Below, in pieces: positions 48,601-61,758 of a DNA stretch of 64,000 nt. Under the pieces are notes generated by a model that saw nothing but the letters and a program-made list of their open reading frames with translations, had not been told where the DNA came from and did no database searches. Position 1 is the stretch's first letter; the number at the start of each line of letters is the position of its first letter. The stretch is from assembly GCA_964058845.1 (NCBI GenBank), contig CAXKVR010000096.1, positions 1-64,000 of the forward strand, in the 5' to 3' direction. The stretch comes from Carex sylvatica (Eukaryota; Streptophyta; Magnoliopsida; Poales; Cyperaceae). The translations under genes and the position numbers were made by a program.

Positions 48601-49769
48601 ATAGGAGCTAGCATGCTACACGTAGCATATATATCTATATGTATATTGAGGAAAAGTATGACTGATATATATACTTTTTAGTTTTTACTAATATGGAGTA
48701 TACTTACTTCAATGTATAAAATTAAATACGTTATTTTATGATGATCTATTAAATTCTACATACTTATTATATATGGCATTTTTTTTACAGTATGTATCTC
48801 AATTAATTTTTATTTTTTTATACAATACATATTTTCGGTCGAAGTTCAAAAATAGTTCTAATAACTATAAATTTTAGGGACTTACCAGCAGACAATTAGC
48901 AGGGCCCTATTTTTATTTTATTTTTCTTTTGTTAGGCTGTAGTCTGTTAGCCAGAGGTATTATTTGACCGAGACATATCTTGGTGGACAGCAACCATATT
49001 TAACTATTAAATTTGATCAAGTATCCTAAATATTTGGGCCCAGAAATTGGTCATGTACTCATTATTATAACTGGGCTATTTTCTGAATTTCTATTTAAAA
49101 ATACCAATTAATGTATGTCAAATTGTGATTTAATTTCCTTGATTGTGATAAAAATTAGAAGAAGTTGATTATTTTTTCAGACAATAAAAATCGTACATCA
49201 CTGTTTGTTGTTATAAACTATAAAAATACATTGCAATATTCACTGCATTTAAAAATATTGCGGTCGTAAATACACAATTAATATCTTGATAGATGAAAGT
49301 GCCGAATGATATTTGATTTCATAAAAATACTAAAAAATAAATAACCAGGAGAGGCTACACCAATATATTTTTGAACTCGTTTTTCATGCAGCTATTATAG
49401 TTGATATGAGCTACATATATACTTGAAGTTTGTGCTATTTTTAAATTATCTCAATATAAAAAATTTCAAATTTTCAAATTTTACTTTTAGTTGCACAAAT
49501 TAAGGTCACATGAAGACATACAACACAAATATCTAACTGAAAGTTTCCTACAGTAAATCACACAACCATATTAATTTCTGTTTAGTGCAGCGTGGATTCA
49601 CTGTACATGCTTCCTTTTCTAATTCATGACGACAAACAAAGCTAGCCATAGGATCAGTAGCTAACAATTAATCCAACAGCTGAGAAGGATGGTGACATGG
49701 CATGCACAAAAATGCTGCACAGTTAACCATATTTCTCTAATATACAGATTACGTATAACGACTAACTCA
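48601..49769. other. Intergenic, no gene seen
   Basis: AT-rich, without ORFs of note or clear repeats. Confidence 0.5.
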
Positions 49770-49784
49770 AAATTAGAAATGGTT

Positions 49785-49934
49785 GAGAACTAGCCTTTGT
49801 TCTACTGGCAAAGGCACATGGTCTCTATGTGAGAAGTCACGAGTTCAAAACTCAGATGAAAAAATTCTTTGTTATAATAATAAGGGTATTAAATAATTAG
49901 GTGGCTTGATCTTCAATCTTTATTCAAAATAAAT
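49785..49934 (+). mobile_element. tRNA-derived SINE with 15-bp target duplication
   Basis: A 150-bp body with a tRNA-like 5' part: a CTACTGGCAAAGGC segment in the box A region and CGAGTTCAAAACTC as a box B-like motif 30-40 bases later. It ends in A-rich sequence. A perfect 15-bp AAATTAGAAATGGTT flanks it (49770-49784 and 49935-49949), typical of LINE-mobilised insertion. Box A is only a loose match. Confidence 0.75.
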
Positions 49935-50894
49935 AAATTAGAAATGGTTATCAAAATAATTGTACAGTCAATGTTCAAATGAAAATTGATTATGAAGAAG
50001 TTAAGTTGTAATTTGATTTTATTTTTAATCGAACGGCTATCATATAATAAGGACAAATCCACCCACAATCTTTACAAAATCCTTCATATTTAGTTGGTAA
50101 AGAGGTTCAAATTCTGAGAATTTGTCATACGAGAAGGGTTACATTTCATTTTTTTGTGTTTTTATTATGCTTTTATTTTTTTATTTTTTATAACAATTTA
50201 TTTTAATTTATATATTAAAAAATTATAGTTGTGATCTATATTATTTTATATATATGTATATAAAAATATTATTAACTTTTATTCTATTTTATATTAATTA
50301 GTAAGTTAAAAAAATTAACGTTAAGAAATTATTTATATTCGATGTTTTTTTGCAAGTTCTTAATACTAATTAATGTTTAAAAATTATTTTTTTATAACAG
50401 TCTTATTTTAATATTTAAGTTTTCAATTTTTAGTTATTAAAGTTTTGAAACTGAAAATATAACACAGTCACAAAAAAAAATGCATTCAAATCCTTCTCTT
50501 GTTATACACGTGCCTTTAAAAGTTGAGAAAGATCGTCTGAGTTAAAATGTCATTTTTCTTCTCTGCATCTGCTTGAAAAAAGTTCCAATAAATATTTTAA
50601 AATAAGAGATAATTTTCTTTACACCCTTTAAAACAATTGTAATTTCTTATATATCCCTTAAATCTTAAATTTATCTTAATTATTTGTTCCTTGAGAGCTT
50701 AACTTTTATAATAATTTCTTATTTACTCATCACTTAATTAATTCTAAATTATCTCTAGTTAAATTATAAAAATATTGATTAAACTTTGATTTAAAAAATA
50801 AAAACAAAATTGTCCTTTTTTTTCTTACAAAGCTCATCATTTCCCTTCTCTCTCTCCCCCCCAAGAGATCGCTTAGAAGCTTTTATCATTTAAT

Positions 50895-51318
50895 GGTGAA
50901 ACTGAACCTTTGGGAGTTTGACTGTACAAAGAAGATACTGAATCAATAGGATTTATTTTTGCCAAGAAAAATAAAAAAACCGACCGTTCAGGAAGAAGGC
51001 AATCTTTTGGGAATTAAAGTGTGTAATGGAGAAACTGAGCTTGTTGTAGTTTGACTGTGCAAAGGAGAATTTGAGCCTTTGGTTCTTTGACCAAGCAAAG
51101 GAGAAACAGAGCATTGAGAGGTTTGCAAAGGAGAAATCGAGCCTCTAGGAGTTCGATTTTGCAAAGGAGAAGAAGAACATTTAGGAGTGTGTTTGGTTTC
51201 AATAAGAAACTGAGGCTGTAAGAGTTCTATTGTAAAAGGGTGAAACCAATCGTGTAAAGGAGACCAAATTTGAAAGTAGCACAATCGTGTAAAGGAGAAC
51301 AGGGCCTGTAGGTGTTCT
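50895..51318 (-). repeat. ~42-bp tandem repeat, Ser-Pro-Leu-rich on the minus strand
   Basis: Degenerate units around GTGTAAAGGAGAA/TGCAAAGGAGAAAC recur every ~36-45 bases. On the minus strand they read as peptide units such as RTPRGSISPLQT, QCSVSPLLGQ, TKGSNSPLHS and TTSSVSPLHT. Units near 50895-50990 and 51230-51318 are the same repeat in other frames. I do not recognise the family. The spacing keeps the reading frame across at least four units, which suggests coding origin. Confidence 0.6.
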
Positions 51319-51319
51319 C

Positions 51320-51786
51320 CAGGGGTGTAAACGATCGGATATGGATCCGTTATAATTTTTCGGATACAAATAGTTTCGGATATATATACGGATCGAGTAT
51401 TAAACGCTACGGATACGGATTGGATATTGGACGGATACAAATATTACATCTAATATTTTCATAATAAATTTGTTAATTACAAAACATATATCATATTATC
51501 AAAATATTAGTCACTGACTATGTCATAGTATCATATTATTCATCAAAATATATATGTATACAGTTTAATAAATTATTAGTATGAATACGTAATTTAATAT
51601 ATTAATTTAAGAACATAAATTACATTTGTTGTGGTTTAGAGATGTAAACAGTTGGATACAGATAGTTAAAAATCTAACTGTATTCTTATCTGCTATAATT
51701 TTTCGAATACGAATACATATACAGATAGTCTTGAATATGGATACTAATCAGATAATTTAAGTAAATTTTCAGATTCAACACCCCTA
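51320..51786. mobile_element. hAT-like non-autonomous element
   Basis: Ends CAGGGGTGTAAAC (51320) and the complement of TAGGGGTGTTGA (ending 51786). GTTCTC lies directly outside both ends, so the expected 8-bp duplication seems partly eroded. The interior is rich in GGATA/CGGATAC motifs, common in hAT MITEs. Confidence 0.7.
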
Positions 51787-52104
51787 GTTCTCTTTCCCCC
51801 ATTGGAATTAAAAGAAGCTTGCTATGTGAAAAGCCTCAATAAGGAAAATTCTAAACACAACGAACCAAAACAAACAAAATCCTATTTAAAAATTAAGTGC
51901 TACATGAAAGTTCTTGACCTTTCAACTAAATAGGGGAAAAACTACTCTCAAATAATTAGTCAGCAGATAAAAACGAACAATAGGTCCGGATACCAATTAC
52001 CAACAAAAGCAGTATAACAAGGGGGAAATTTTTAAAAGGATAATTTTGTCTTTTAACTTTTTAATCAAGATTTTTTATAATTTAACTAGAGATAATTTAA
52101 AATT

Positions 52105-52290
52105 AGTTAAGTGATAAGTAAATAAGAAATTATTGTTAGAGCTAAAAGATAAATAAAATAAATTTAAGATTTGAGGAGTAAATAAGAAATTTAGAATTAG
52201 TTAAGTGATAAGTAAATAAGAAATTATTGTAAGAGCTAAAAGATAAATAAAATAAATTTAAGATTTGAGGAGTAAATAAGAAATTAGAGA
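52105..52290. repeat. ~93-bp tandem duplication in the right TIR
   Basis: A segment beginning AAGTGATAAGTAAATAAGAA and running through GATTTGAGGAGTAAATAAG occurs twice in a row (about 52108 and 52204) with one base changed. The left arm has a single copy. Confidence 0.9.
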
Positions 52291-52328
52291 TATCTTGAAG
52301 GATATGTAGAAAATTATTCCTTAAAATA

Positions 52329-53371
52329 GCTACAATTTTATACGAAAAGAAAAAATGATTTTGGAAAACTTGTTACTTGGATACCAACAAAAATTGCAAA
52401 TACTCGTCAAGTGCTATATCTACATATTATAAGTTGATTTTTCACATACAATACAGGTCACAGGAGACTGGTCTGCCCAGGGAAGGCTTCATAATTCTCT
52501 CTGTATCTCTCTTCCTAATGAATAATTTATTGAATTATCTATTTACCTCTGTTGCCTTAAATTGCTCTTTTCCCTTACAGGAAAAGAAAATTAAATTTTT
52601 TTCTCTGACAAATTGATTTGACTTTGGGTGACTTCCGCTGAGATTTTTTTGTTTTTTTTTCTAAATTTTCATTTTGAAGTGGTTGGATGGAAAGGGGTTA
52701 AAGGAAACCACCATAAATCACATTGTTGAATCCCCATTCACACGTCTAACCCCATCATAAATACACCTACACTTTACCATGTGCATGCTTTTTTTCCCAG
52801 TGCAGTGCCTTCATCCAAGCAACTTTTGTGACCATTGCCAAGTGCCAACTATCTCCACACTTGCCCCCTATTAAATATCCAGCCTTTGGGCGTAGGTGAG
52901 AGCGATTAAATTCCCATTGTACCTTGCCATTGCTATATCTAATTATTGACACCTCTGATCTTTTTTTATCATCCTTTTTATGTTACATTTCACCGACACC
53001 TCCACCACTAAATCTTCCCCACAGAATTCTTACTCTTTTCTGTTACCATTTTACACACAGACAAATTGTTTTTAACATCTGACCCAGGTTACCAGAATCG
53101 ATCTACCTATAGAAAGGGTGGCGTCCCACAGGGACTGCTGTGTCTGAACTCTCTGTACTTAAGAGGAGGCAATTAGTTCTATTTTTAATTCACTGAAACC
53201 AAAGGCAGAGAGAGAGAGAGAGAGAAAGCATCCATCATATTTACTCCTCTCCTCTCTCATTCTTGTCCTGTTCTCTTCTCTGATCCCTTTGTCCTCCTGT
53301 AAGGGAAGGGAGTGAATTTGTCAGACACAAATTTATTGCACTGGTCGAACAAAAAGCGTCAGATATTTAAT
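52329..53371. other. Upstream region of the SHINE-type gene
   Basis: Contains the promoter side and 5' leader of the gene at 53372. A (GA)n run lies at 53207-53225, followed by CT-rich sequence, common in plant leaders. No convincing TATA box could be assigned and no other gene is seen. Confidence 0.5.
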
Positions 53372-54074
53372 ATGGTACAGAATAAGAAATTCAGAGGAGT
53401 CAGGCAGCGCCACTGGGGCTCCTGGGTTTCTGAGATCAGGCACCCTTTACTGTAAGTGTTCATTCCTCCAATTAATAATTCATCTCTAGAGCTCAATTTT
53501 ACAAAATTACTTTCTGGCAGAATGTAGCTTAGTAGTTTAATTGATTTGTTAATTAATTACCAGAAAAAGAAGGGTCTGGCTAGGCACATTCGAGACAGCT
53601 GAGGAGGCGGCGCGTGCGTATGACGAGGCTGCAGTGCTGATGAGTGGCCGTAACGCTAAAACAAACTTTCCCATTTCAAAGACGCCGAAAGAAAGAGCAA
53701 CTAGTAGTTCATCTACCAGTACTGCAACCACTTCCAATCTATCTGAAATCCTTAGTGCCAAATTGCGCAAGTGTTGCAAGACCCCATCGCCATCTCTCAC
53801 CTGCCTTCGTCTCGATCCTGAGAAATCCCACATTGGTGTCTGGCAGAAGCGTGCCGGGACACGTGCTGATTCCAATTGGGTCATGACAGTTCAACTCAAC
53901 AACTCTGTCGCTCAGCCCGACCAGATCCAGCCTGCTGTCTCTGCTGGTTTTACCGAGTCGGGCAGTACTGAGGATGAAGAGGAGAGAATTGCTCTACAGA
54001 TGATAGAGGAGCTGTTGAGTGAAAGCAGTGGGAGTGAGCCTGTGCCTGTCTCTCATCTCATGCAAACAAACTGA
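53372..54074 (+). CDS. AP2/ERF transcription factor, SHINE/WIN clade
   Basis: A nuclear activator; SHN/WIN proteins raise wax and cutin biosynthesis in epidermis. Exons 53372-53451 and 53564-54074 (intron GT at 53452, AG at 53562-53563) give 196 residues, the usual clade length (about 190-200). The AP2 domain starts almost at the N-terminus: [20 protein letters not shown], then [20 protein letters not shown] and an NAKTNFP end. The SHN middle motif is seen as [10 protein letters not shown] (about residues 146-155) and the C-terminal motif as [10 protein letters not shown]. The intron after HPLL, inside the AP2 domain, matches the position in SHN genes. The start is the first ATG and gives the conserved [11 protein letters not shown]. 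The frame is intact. Which SHN paralogue it is cannot be settled here. Confidence 0.95.
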
Positions 54075-57000
54075 AGTCTCCATCACCACACAAGGATTTG
54101 GTAGGCATTGGTTGTTGTGCTAGCTTCCCTCTACTTGAATATTATGAATTACCAATTATAGTTATCACTATCTTTCTTAATCGTAATTAATTGTTGTTGT
54201 GAAGATATATAAGGATAAGTTTCTCGTGTATAGAATTATGTAGTTAATTTGTGTTTAGCTATTCTGTTTATGTTTTTATATATTTGGATATTGTCAAGAG
54301 TACAGGGAGGTGGTTTACCATATTTATAATATAAAAGCATTATGTCAGGTCATTCTGTGTGATAAAAAAGTTATATATACAAGGTTGTTGTCATAGCTCT
54401 TGAATATAACATTTTTGTTTTTGTCAATATTAATGAGTCAATTAATATGGTGATGGTGGTCTCTGTTCTTTTTAAATTTGGTGATTGTGATGTATAGAAT
54501 TATATACTTTGCGCTTATTTACTCTGTTTATGTGGCTATTTCGATATTGTTGCAAGTATAGGAAATAATTAGGAACAATTTATTGTTAAAGAATTTATGA
54601 AAGCATAATGTGTAGTCACTATAAGTACGTCAAATACAACGTTATATTGTTTTAAGCTGTCTCCCTCCTAACAATTGAAAATAACCTTTTTATAAATATA
54701 AATGAGTTAATTAATATGGTGATGGTGATTTGTGCGCTTTAAATTGGCCAGGCTCTTAAGTAGATTTTCTGAGTGCTGTCTTTTTCTTTTCTTGGCATGC
54801 AGATCTTTCATACATGTGCCCGTACATCAGTACATGTTACCAGTATTATGCAATATAATTTTTCTTTTTATTTTAGGGTTATATATAGAAACATTACCCG
54901 TGTTTATCCGTGAGCAACATTATATATACGTAGCTGAGTAATTTGAGACCTATTTTTCTCCTACAAGATAGAGCTTGCATGTACCTGGCCAGCTAGCTGC
55001 TAGACAGCAAGTCTTCATGAATTTTGTACCCAACAAAATACTCTCACCATTGAGCACTTTATTACCACATTAACTTTATCTTGTTCTGTCAGTATGCATT
55101 GTCAGTATATATATACACTTTGATTTGACGAGGATATTATGATACATTTAGTTTGTTATTCTGTACTGGCACCAGTTACCAAATGACCCCACTATACATA
55201 ACTAACTATTCGCTGAGATTTATCAGAAAGAGAGCTGAGAGCGCTGGCAGCCAGTCTTTTACCCCGCACATAAGCTATACACACAACTGAAATTACCAAG
55301 TACAGAGCAAGATATGAGCGGCGTAATCGAATCGGCTTGAAAAAAATAAGACAAATATGCAAGGGCTGAGGGATAGAAGTGGAGGAAGGGAATTAAAAGC
55401 AGCATTAAATGCAAGTGGGGACGGTAGCAATTAAGTGATATCTACTTCAGAAGAAGTAAAGAATTAACAACACCAGCCACAGGCTGTAGATGACGCGAAC
55501 TATTTTTGTCCTGCTTTTAACTTGCCCGAATTTTGTCCCAAGATTGATTTATGTCATTTCTTACCTGATAAAATGAAGAGAACGATGAGTAATACTATGT
55601 CTGCTACTAGTCAAATCCGTCCTGGTAGTTATTTCGGTTTGGCGATCACTGGATTTTACAATCCGTATTTGGTCTGTTGCATTTCTCTGTTTCGTTTTGG
55701 GGTTCCTGTATATAGAATAGGTAGAATATTTAAGTAATTTGTATTACTAATGTCGACTAAGATAATGTGATTTGAGTTGGTTTAGACAATTTGAATAAGC
55801 ATTGATTTGAAATGGAATAACCAAATTAATTACATTCTGATGGAACTGATAATTAAGTCTGAATTTCGTTATTTGTTCAGGGGAAGAAATAGATTTAGAA
55901 TTATGAATGGAACAGAACATATTTCACAAGCTTTATCATATATAGTTCTGTATGGACTTTTGCCAATATAAAATATAAAATTGGAGAAGTTTATATGTCC
56001 GGTGCTACCAGCATTTATCCCTAAGCACAGTTAAAATTATCTTCATTTGAAATCCTACTGCGTTTAACTTAATCCTCAGATTAAGTGAACTTATTCATAA
56101 TAGTTAGGTGCGGAATCTCTTATAAATGCTCTACTTAATCCTATCTTTTTATTTGAGTTTCTAATATACAAATCTTTTGTCGCTAAATTTACCTCTGCAT
56201 CTAACAGAGAATTTGATTTATGAAAAGAGGCTGCTACAATTTTCTAGTGATAAATATTTTTTATGATATATAAGAATATTGTATAAATCATCCATCTGGG
56301 AGAATCAGATCAAACTATGCTTGTTTAAAAACCAAATTGTTATGAAATACAAACTGCAAGAGCACGAAATCTTCTTCTATCATCTGTCCATATTGTGATA
56401 TATAATCGTACTTAAAAAAAAAAAAAATCAAGTCTAATTACCAACCATTGCTATCTCAAGCATATTAATTTAGGTGAATTTGAAAAGTATGAAGACAAAA
56501 AGGTGAATTTCAAGCGTAAATTAGAAAATGGACCCAACTTCCAATTAAATTTTTGGTTTCTTTATTAATTAATTCATATAGCAAGAGTATATGAACCCAT
56601 AAACTGCAACTGCTTAGAAAAGATTGTAAGTTCCTAATGCCCAAAAACTACCATGGCTATTTAAATGCCAAGTGACATTAGTATATATTCAATAGTTTAG
56701 TTGTTCCATTTAAACTCCAGTTGACAAACTATCACATTTCAACAACAACAAACTGTGTTAATCAAGGAAATGTATTTTTTTTTCTCTTTTTTACATGTCG
56801 TAGGTGTTAGACCTACCACTCAAGGAACTTTTATTTCTCTCAAATTTGTTAAAAAGATATATTGTTGGGAAACTCAAATGTCAGCAAAACAACTAATGAA
56901 GTAAGATTTATAGCAAGAAAACTTTACCAATAGCTAGTTAAATGAGATCAGAAGCTGGAAATTATGCATTAAATATGTCCACGGGGATAGTTGAAGTGGT

Positions 57001-57750
57001 CCTCTTGAATTATACCTAACCTTGGAAAAAAGAGTCATGCTTTTAACTCCCAAGGCCAAAGTGTTAGTGGAAATTTTTTGTATTAGGGCACTATCATCTT
57101 TGGATGCTTGATGTTCACTGGTACATATAGATCTAATAACAAATTGACTTAAATGATATCACATGTATGTGTTTCCATTAATTTGTTATAATTGAAAGTA
57201 GATGACAGAGTGAAAGGATTAAAGAAAACCACTTTGGATTATCTCACGTAATTAAAGGTGTCAGCTGATAGATGGCAGCTTCCTCTGAAATACCTACTTA
57301 GAGATTATATGCATTCATTGTAATAAATAATTACAGATGACAAAATTCATTTTTCTAATACATTGCCTTCAATTAAAGTTCTAAGAACTAAAAACTCCAC
57401 GCCTTAAGGTCCCATGGAGAACTGGTACTGTTACAAATTAACACATTTTTCTTGCAGTGGTACTTGTATACTGTCCACATTTTGATCATGCTGGCTATAC
57501 TGGCTGCCTTCATGCTTCAATTTAACTAAATAAATTAGATTGTGCTCATGAAGATGAAAAAAATATCACATAATAAACTATGGAATTATTCATTGCATTT
57601 ACTTCCCATGAAAAGTTAAAATATAATACAAGGCTCTTTCTCTCTCTCTACTTTTTTCCCAAATAAAATTTGTTTCAAACATACTTTATGAGAAGTTAAA
57701 CTTTCAAGTTGCATTTGTGCTAATTCTACGAGTTTTGGCTAGGTAGAGAG
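54075..57750. other. Long intergenic stretch, no gene seen
   Basis: 54075 onward is the 3' side of the SHINE-type gene. GTTAATTAATATGGTGATGG-like sequence occurs at about 54437 and 54708. Elsewhere the DNA is AT-rich without motif-bearing ORFs; the ORF at 55522-55737 shows nothing recognisable. Confidence 0.5.
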
Positions 57751-57953
57751 GAGTCCGGATCCCCTAAAGTAACCTAACTTTTGGGTTTTGGATCAGAACC
57801 GTCTGATTCCAATCCGTCGCTCGAGATCACTTTGGGATTCAGATTCGTTACTTGAGACGTGTGCACTCCACTTTGGATGGATTATCACGAATTAGAATCA
57901 GACGGTCTGGATCCAAAACCCAAAAGTTGGGTTACTTCATTGGATCTCAACTC
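57751..57953. mobile_element. 203-bp MITE
   Basis: The inverted ends share AACTTTTGGGTTTTGGATC (57778 and complement at 57911-57929) and CCGTCTGATT. GGTAGAG lies directly outside both ends, a probable 7-9 bp duplication with the last bases changed. Confidence 0.82.
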
Positions 57954-60900
57954 GGTAGAGGAGAGGTTGGTTTAATATATTAATGGTTTATGCCAAATAA
58001 TACAATTTATGACAATACCAAGGACACTGTCCGGACAGAAATAAAGTCAAAATGAGTGGTGGTCCAAGCCAGCAAAGCAAATATCTACTGTCACCTGGGG
58101 TTAGGGGATATTATTGGAAGGCCCGGTATACCAGTGAACAAGCCTGAAATATATGAACCTAACTCCACTATTAACTTGTTCTTCTGCCAGTAAAATTTCC
58201 TTATGGAGCAGTTATATATAACACTTCATTTAAAGCGCTACATATCACACCTGTCTACTCTAAACTAGTAATTGGTTCTACCATTTCTAACCTAAACACA
58301 GGACATCAATATAATATTTTACAAAAGCTCCAGGCTCCAGCAGTAGGAACTACAACCCAGTATTTCAGGATTTCCTTTGTCAGTCCTTTCTACGGTCTAG
58401 GGTAACATTATATCAGAAAAATATTACCACCAAAGTGGATTTTTTATTTTCGATAACAGAAGTACGGAAAATAGTATAAAGGTCCTTAAAGAATTATTAA
58501 ATTTGCATATATACCTGGCTTCCAGGTGATGTAGCAAGATGGTAGAGGCTACTGCTTATGAAGGGATACAATATTACAGTCAGAGCGTTCAGATAAATAT
58601 TGGAGATATTTTTGTCTCACAATATATTGCCTCGCATTTCTAATAAATTATATTGAGCTTTATAATTTGGATAGAAGAATACTTTCTCACCGTGATCCAG
58701 CTTTTGGAGTACCCATTTGATAAAGTATACAATTTTCTAATTTTATGCTATACTAAATGGACAATTTCAGGATAACAAAGCCAGAAAAAAGAAGCATATA
58801 GTTCACAGGCTCCCAATACAAAGGAAGGGGAAAAAATGGAAAAGAGAACTGACAAGACAACTGTTTACTGCACTGCACCCTGTATTTGTAATTCTTCTAA
58901 TCTGTTCAATGCTACAATAAGTAAGCAGCTTTTTAAACCTCCTTTGGATTCAAACTTTTGTTTTTACTGGATAGTGATCTGAAAAAGGGAGCCCTGATAA
59001 AAAGAAAAAGAAAATCAGCTGACAGGAGAGTGTCCATGGTAGGAATACCAAGTGACTTTAACCTGAGACTTCAACCCATACTGCTCTGTTCCTGTGGGAA
59101 TCAACAGCAACAAGTTCGGTACCACCCTATACATTGTATAGCAAGAAAAGGAGGAAAAAACCAAGTAAGCAGCCAGAGTGATGTCAGTGTAGCTGTTAGA
59201 TAAAATTAAGAAGCACATCAAAAGGCAAACTGTGTAGCATTACCAGAGGCTATTAGCAACAGATAAAGAGGTCGCCTGGATGACTTCTGACTGTACCAGT
59301 TGCATGTTACCCCTTACTGGGCATTCTTTGGCGTAAGTTACTCGTCACTCAGGCAATGGAATTGTCTATGACCAAACTTCCAGTTTGATTAGTTAATTTA
59401 GCTAGGGATGTAAACAAGCCACACATGACCGGATATGTCACGGCACAGCACATATGCTAGTTACGTGTCGCGACCCGTCCATGACCATTCACATGTAGTG
59501 ACCATCTTTCGGAAAATTGTCACAGCACGGCATGTGAACTGGTTTGGACATGTCACGTGTGATCAAGACCTTTAGATCTTGATCGAATGGTGAATCTTGA
59601 ATAAACTAACTTATGAAAAAAATAGATAAATGTGACCAAACGTGACCAGCGTGTAACGTGCTATGACCATCTAGATTTAGCGAGTCCAAAAGTGGATGTA
59701 GTAATCAATTGAAAATATCGACCCAATGACACTTAATGGGCCAACAAGATAAAGTAGAAAGGAGGGGGAGGGGGGAGGGAAGGGGAAGAACTGAAGTTTC
59801 AAGGCCTGCTCAACTTAATAGTTCTCCCAAATCAATGGATGGCAAACTGAAGCAAGCGTACCATGAAAGGAAAATAAAGAGGCACTTCCCTACTGCAACA
59901 AAAGGTGGCTGATGCTAGCCATCAGCCTTCCTTGGGAAATTTTAGCTGGTAGGATGTCATGAGTGTGCTCCGAGGCAGTTCAATAAGATAGTATATTTAG
60001 TTTTGGTTCTCCCTTTCTTTGTAGAACTGTTTATATTTCTTGTAATCATAATCCCTTGAGTAAACAATTCCAATTATAGTCATTCTGTGTTTTTATAAGA
60101 TCTCCATCATGTGTCATACAGCTGAGTCTTCTTCTCAAATTGGAAGCAATACAAATTAGCAGAAGCCATTTTTCAAAATAGATGCTTGTGGTCCCAACAA
60201 ACCAATAGAACTCTCTCTCAGACTTTTCATCCAACATTTTGTGCATGTAAACCAAATTAACTGATTACTGAAGTACCTGTTGTAACAAGATTGTAAGGAA
60301 AAGCAAAAGTATGCAGGTCCTTTGTATCCTTGCTTATGCAATCAAATTCCCATCATATTAAAACCTATGTAGCAAATGAAGTAGTACACCACACAGGCTC
60401 ACACGTCTCTACCAATCTTAACCACTATACTCCCCATCAAGATAAGCAAAGGAGTGGTACGAGTGCAGTGGTTCATACCAGAAAGTCACGTCTTGGTTAG
60501 ACAAATCCAAGTCGCATTATCGCATATAAGAAGGCAGCCCATGCAGCATTTGACTGTACCAATTCTGCTGCACATGACCATTAGCCAAAAAAGGCCAGCC
60601 TAAATGTTGCCAGCCTGTACCAATTGGACATTGTACCAGTCGGTACCATTCTAGCAAACGACTCGTCAGTCATCACAATATCCCTGTGGACAGTGGAAAT
60701 ATAACCGTAGAGAACTGGCAACAAGCTTGAATGCTTGATTCTCAACAATTCAGCAAGATAAAACGTGAATATAATCAGTTGTTGGAATCCATTTTTCTTA
60801 AATAATCTTAAATATAACCGTAGAGAACTGGCAACAAGAAGCTTACATAATCTTAAAAGCTAGAAGACGTTATTATTTGTTGATTCCATACTCACTAATA

Positions 60901-61758
60901 GTTCCACGCACATGCACTTAGTCAGCATTTTTATGGATAGACAAAAAATAAATCGTTAAAAAATAGTTATTATATTATATTTAATTTTAATTTTTTAATA
61001 AAAATTTAAAATTGTCAATGCACCCTTTCTTAAAAATGAATATTTGTTCTAAACAGTTTGATAAAATAAAAATAAGGTTTTTTATTATAGTTTGTGATTA
61101 AGATTTTTAATGATAATTTAAAAATAAATAGATTCACCGTATGTTAAAATTCTCAAATAGCAAGACATAATATTCTAAAACTCTGAAATTAAATGTTAAG
61201 GCTCAAATAATTTCTAAATGTTTCTAGTTTTCTGTGAACCAATATTTTTTTTTTATTTCTATACATAATGGACCAATACACTAAAGCTATTTAGAAAGAA
61301 CTATCTAATTATCTTTTTCTCCAAAGAACCTCCGTTCACTTTCTTTCCAAATTAATAAAACTCAATTTTGTTAAATACAAAATTAACACAAAAAAAAAAC
61401 TAAATCAAGTCACAACTAAAAGATAATCACAGCGAGGATAGGCAATAGACCGAAATAGAGGTAGACAATAATCTAATTTTAAACAAATATTTACGTAATT
61501 TTCAAAATTCAGAAATAGACAGTTGGATACTCCGATCCATGCTAGCTCTGAAAAAGACAAAAAATCATAGACAGAAACAATGCACTAGCTGTGCCAGAGC
61601 TAACGCAAAAGCATAGAGGGCCGAGTACGTGTCTAGACACGGAAAATTTTTTAGAAACCATACAATAATAACAACAACAAATATCTTTAGTTTCAAACAA
61701 ATTAGCATAGACTAAAAATGAAATACAATCACAATATTTTACCAAATCAACTTGATTG
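57954..61758. other. Long intergenic stretch, no gene seen
   Basis: No ORF with support. A 29-bp direct repeat beginning AAATATAACCGTAGAGAACT occurs at 60697-60725 and 60810-60838. A stretch starting TAGGGATGTAAACAAGCC at 59403 resembles the end of a hAT element, but no opposite end was found. Confidence 0.5.

Larger units (their letters stand above)
50592..52328. mobile_element. ~1.7-kb element with ~240-bp inverted ends and a coding-like interior
   Basis: 50592-50830 and 52040-52328 are inverted copies sharing TATTTTAA ends, GATAATTTTCT, TTTCTTATTTACTC and ACTAGAGATAATTT blocks. The right arm carries an internal duplication. Between them sit a tandem repeat that translates without stops over 150 codons on the minus strand (50988-51440) and a hAT insertion. 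The layout resembles a Pack-MULE that captured gene sequence, but the class is inferred. Confidence 0.68.

Noticed and set aside
50085..50150. Second SINE candidate with GAGGTTCAAATTC box B-like motif
   Set aside because: No box A, no clear end and no target duplication.
53549..53884. Minus-strand ORF opposite the SHINE-type gene
   Set aside because: Shadow of the AP2/ERF coding exon.
59403..59700. Possible hAT element starting TAGGGATGTAAAC
   Set aside because: No matching inverted end or target duplication could be found to the right.
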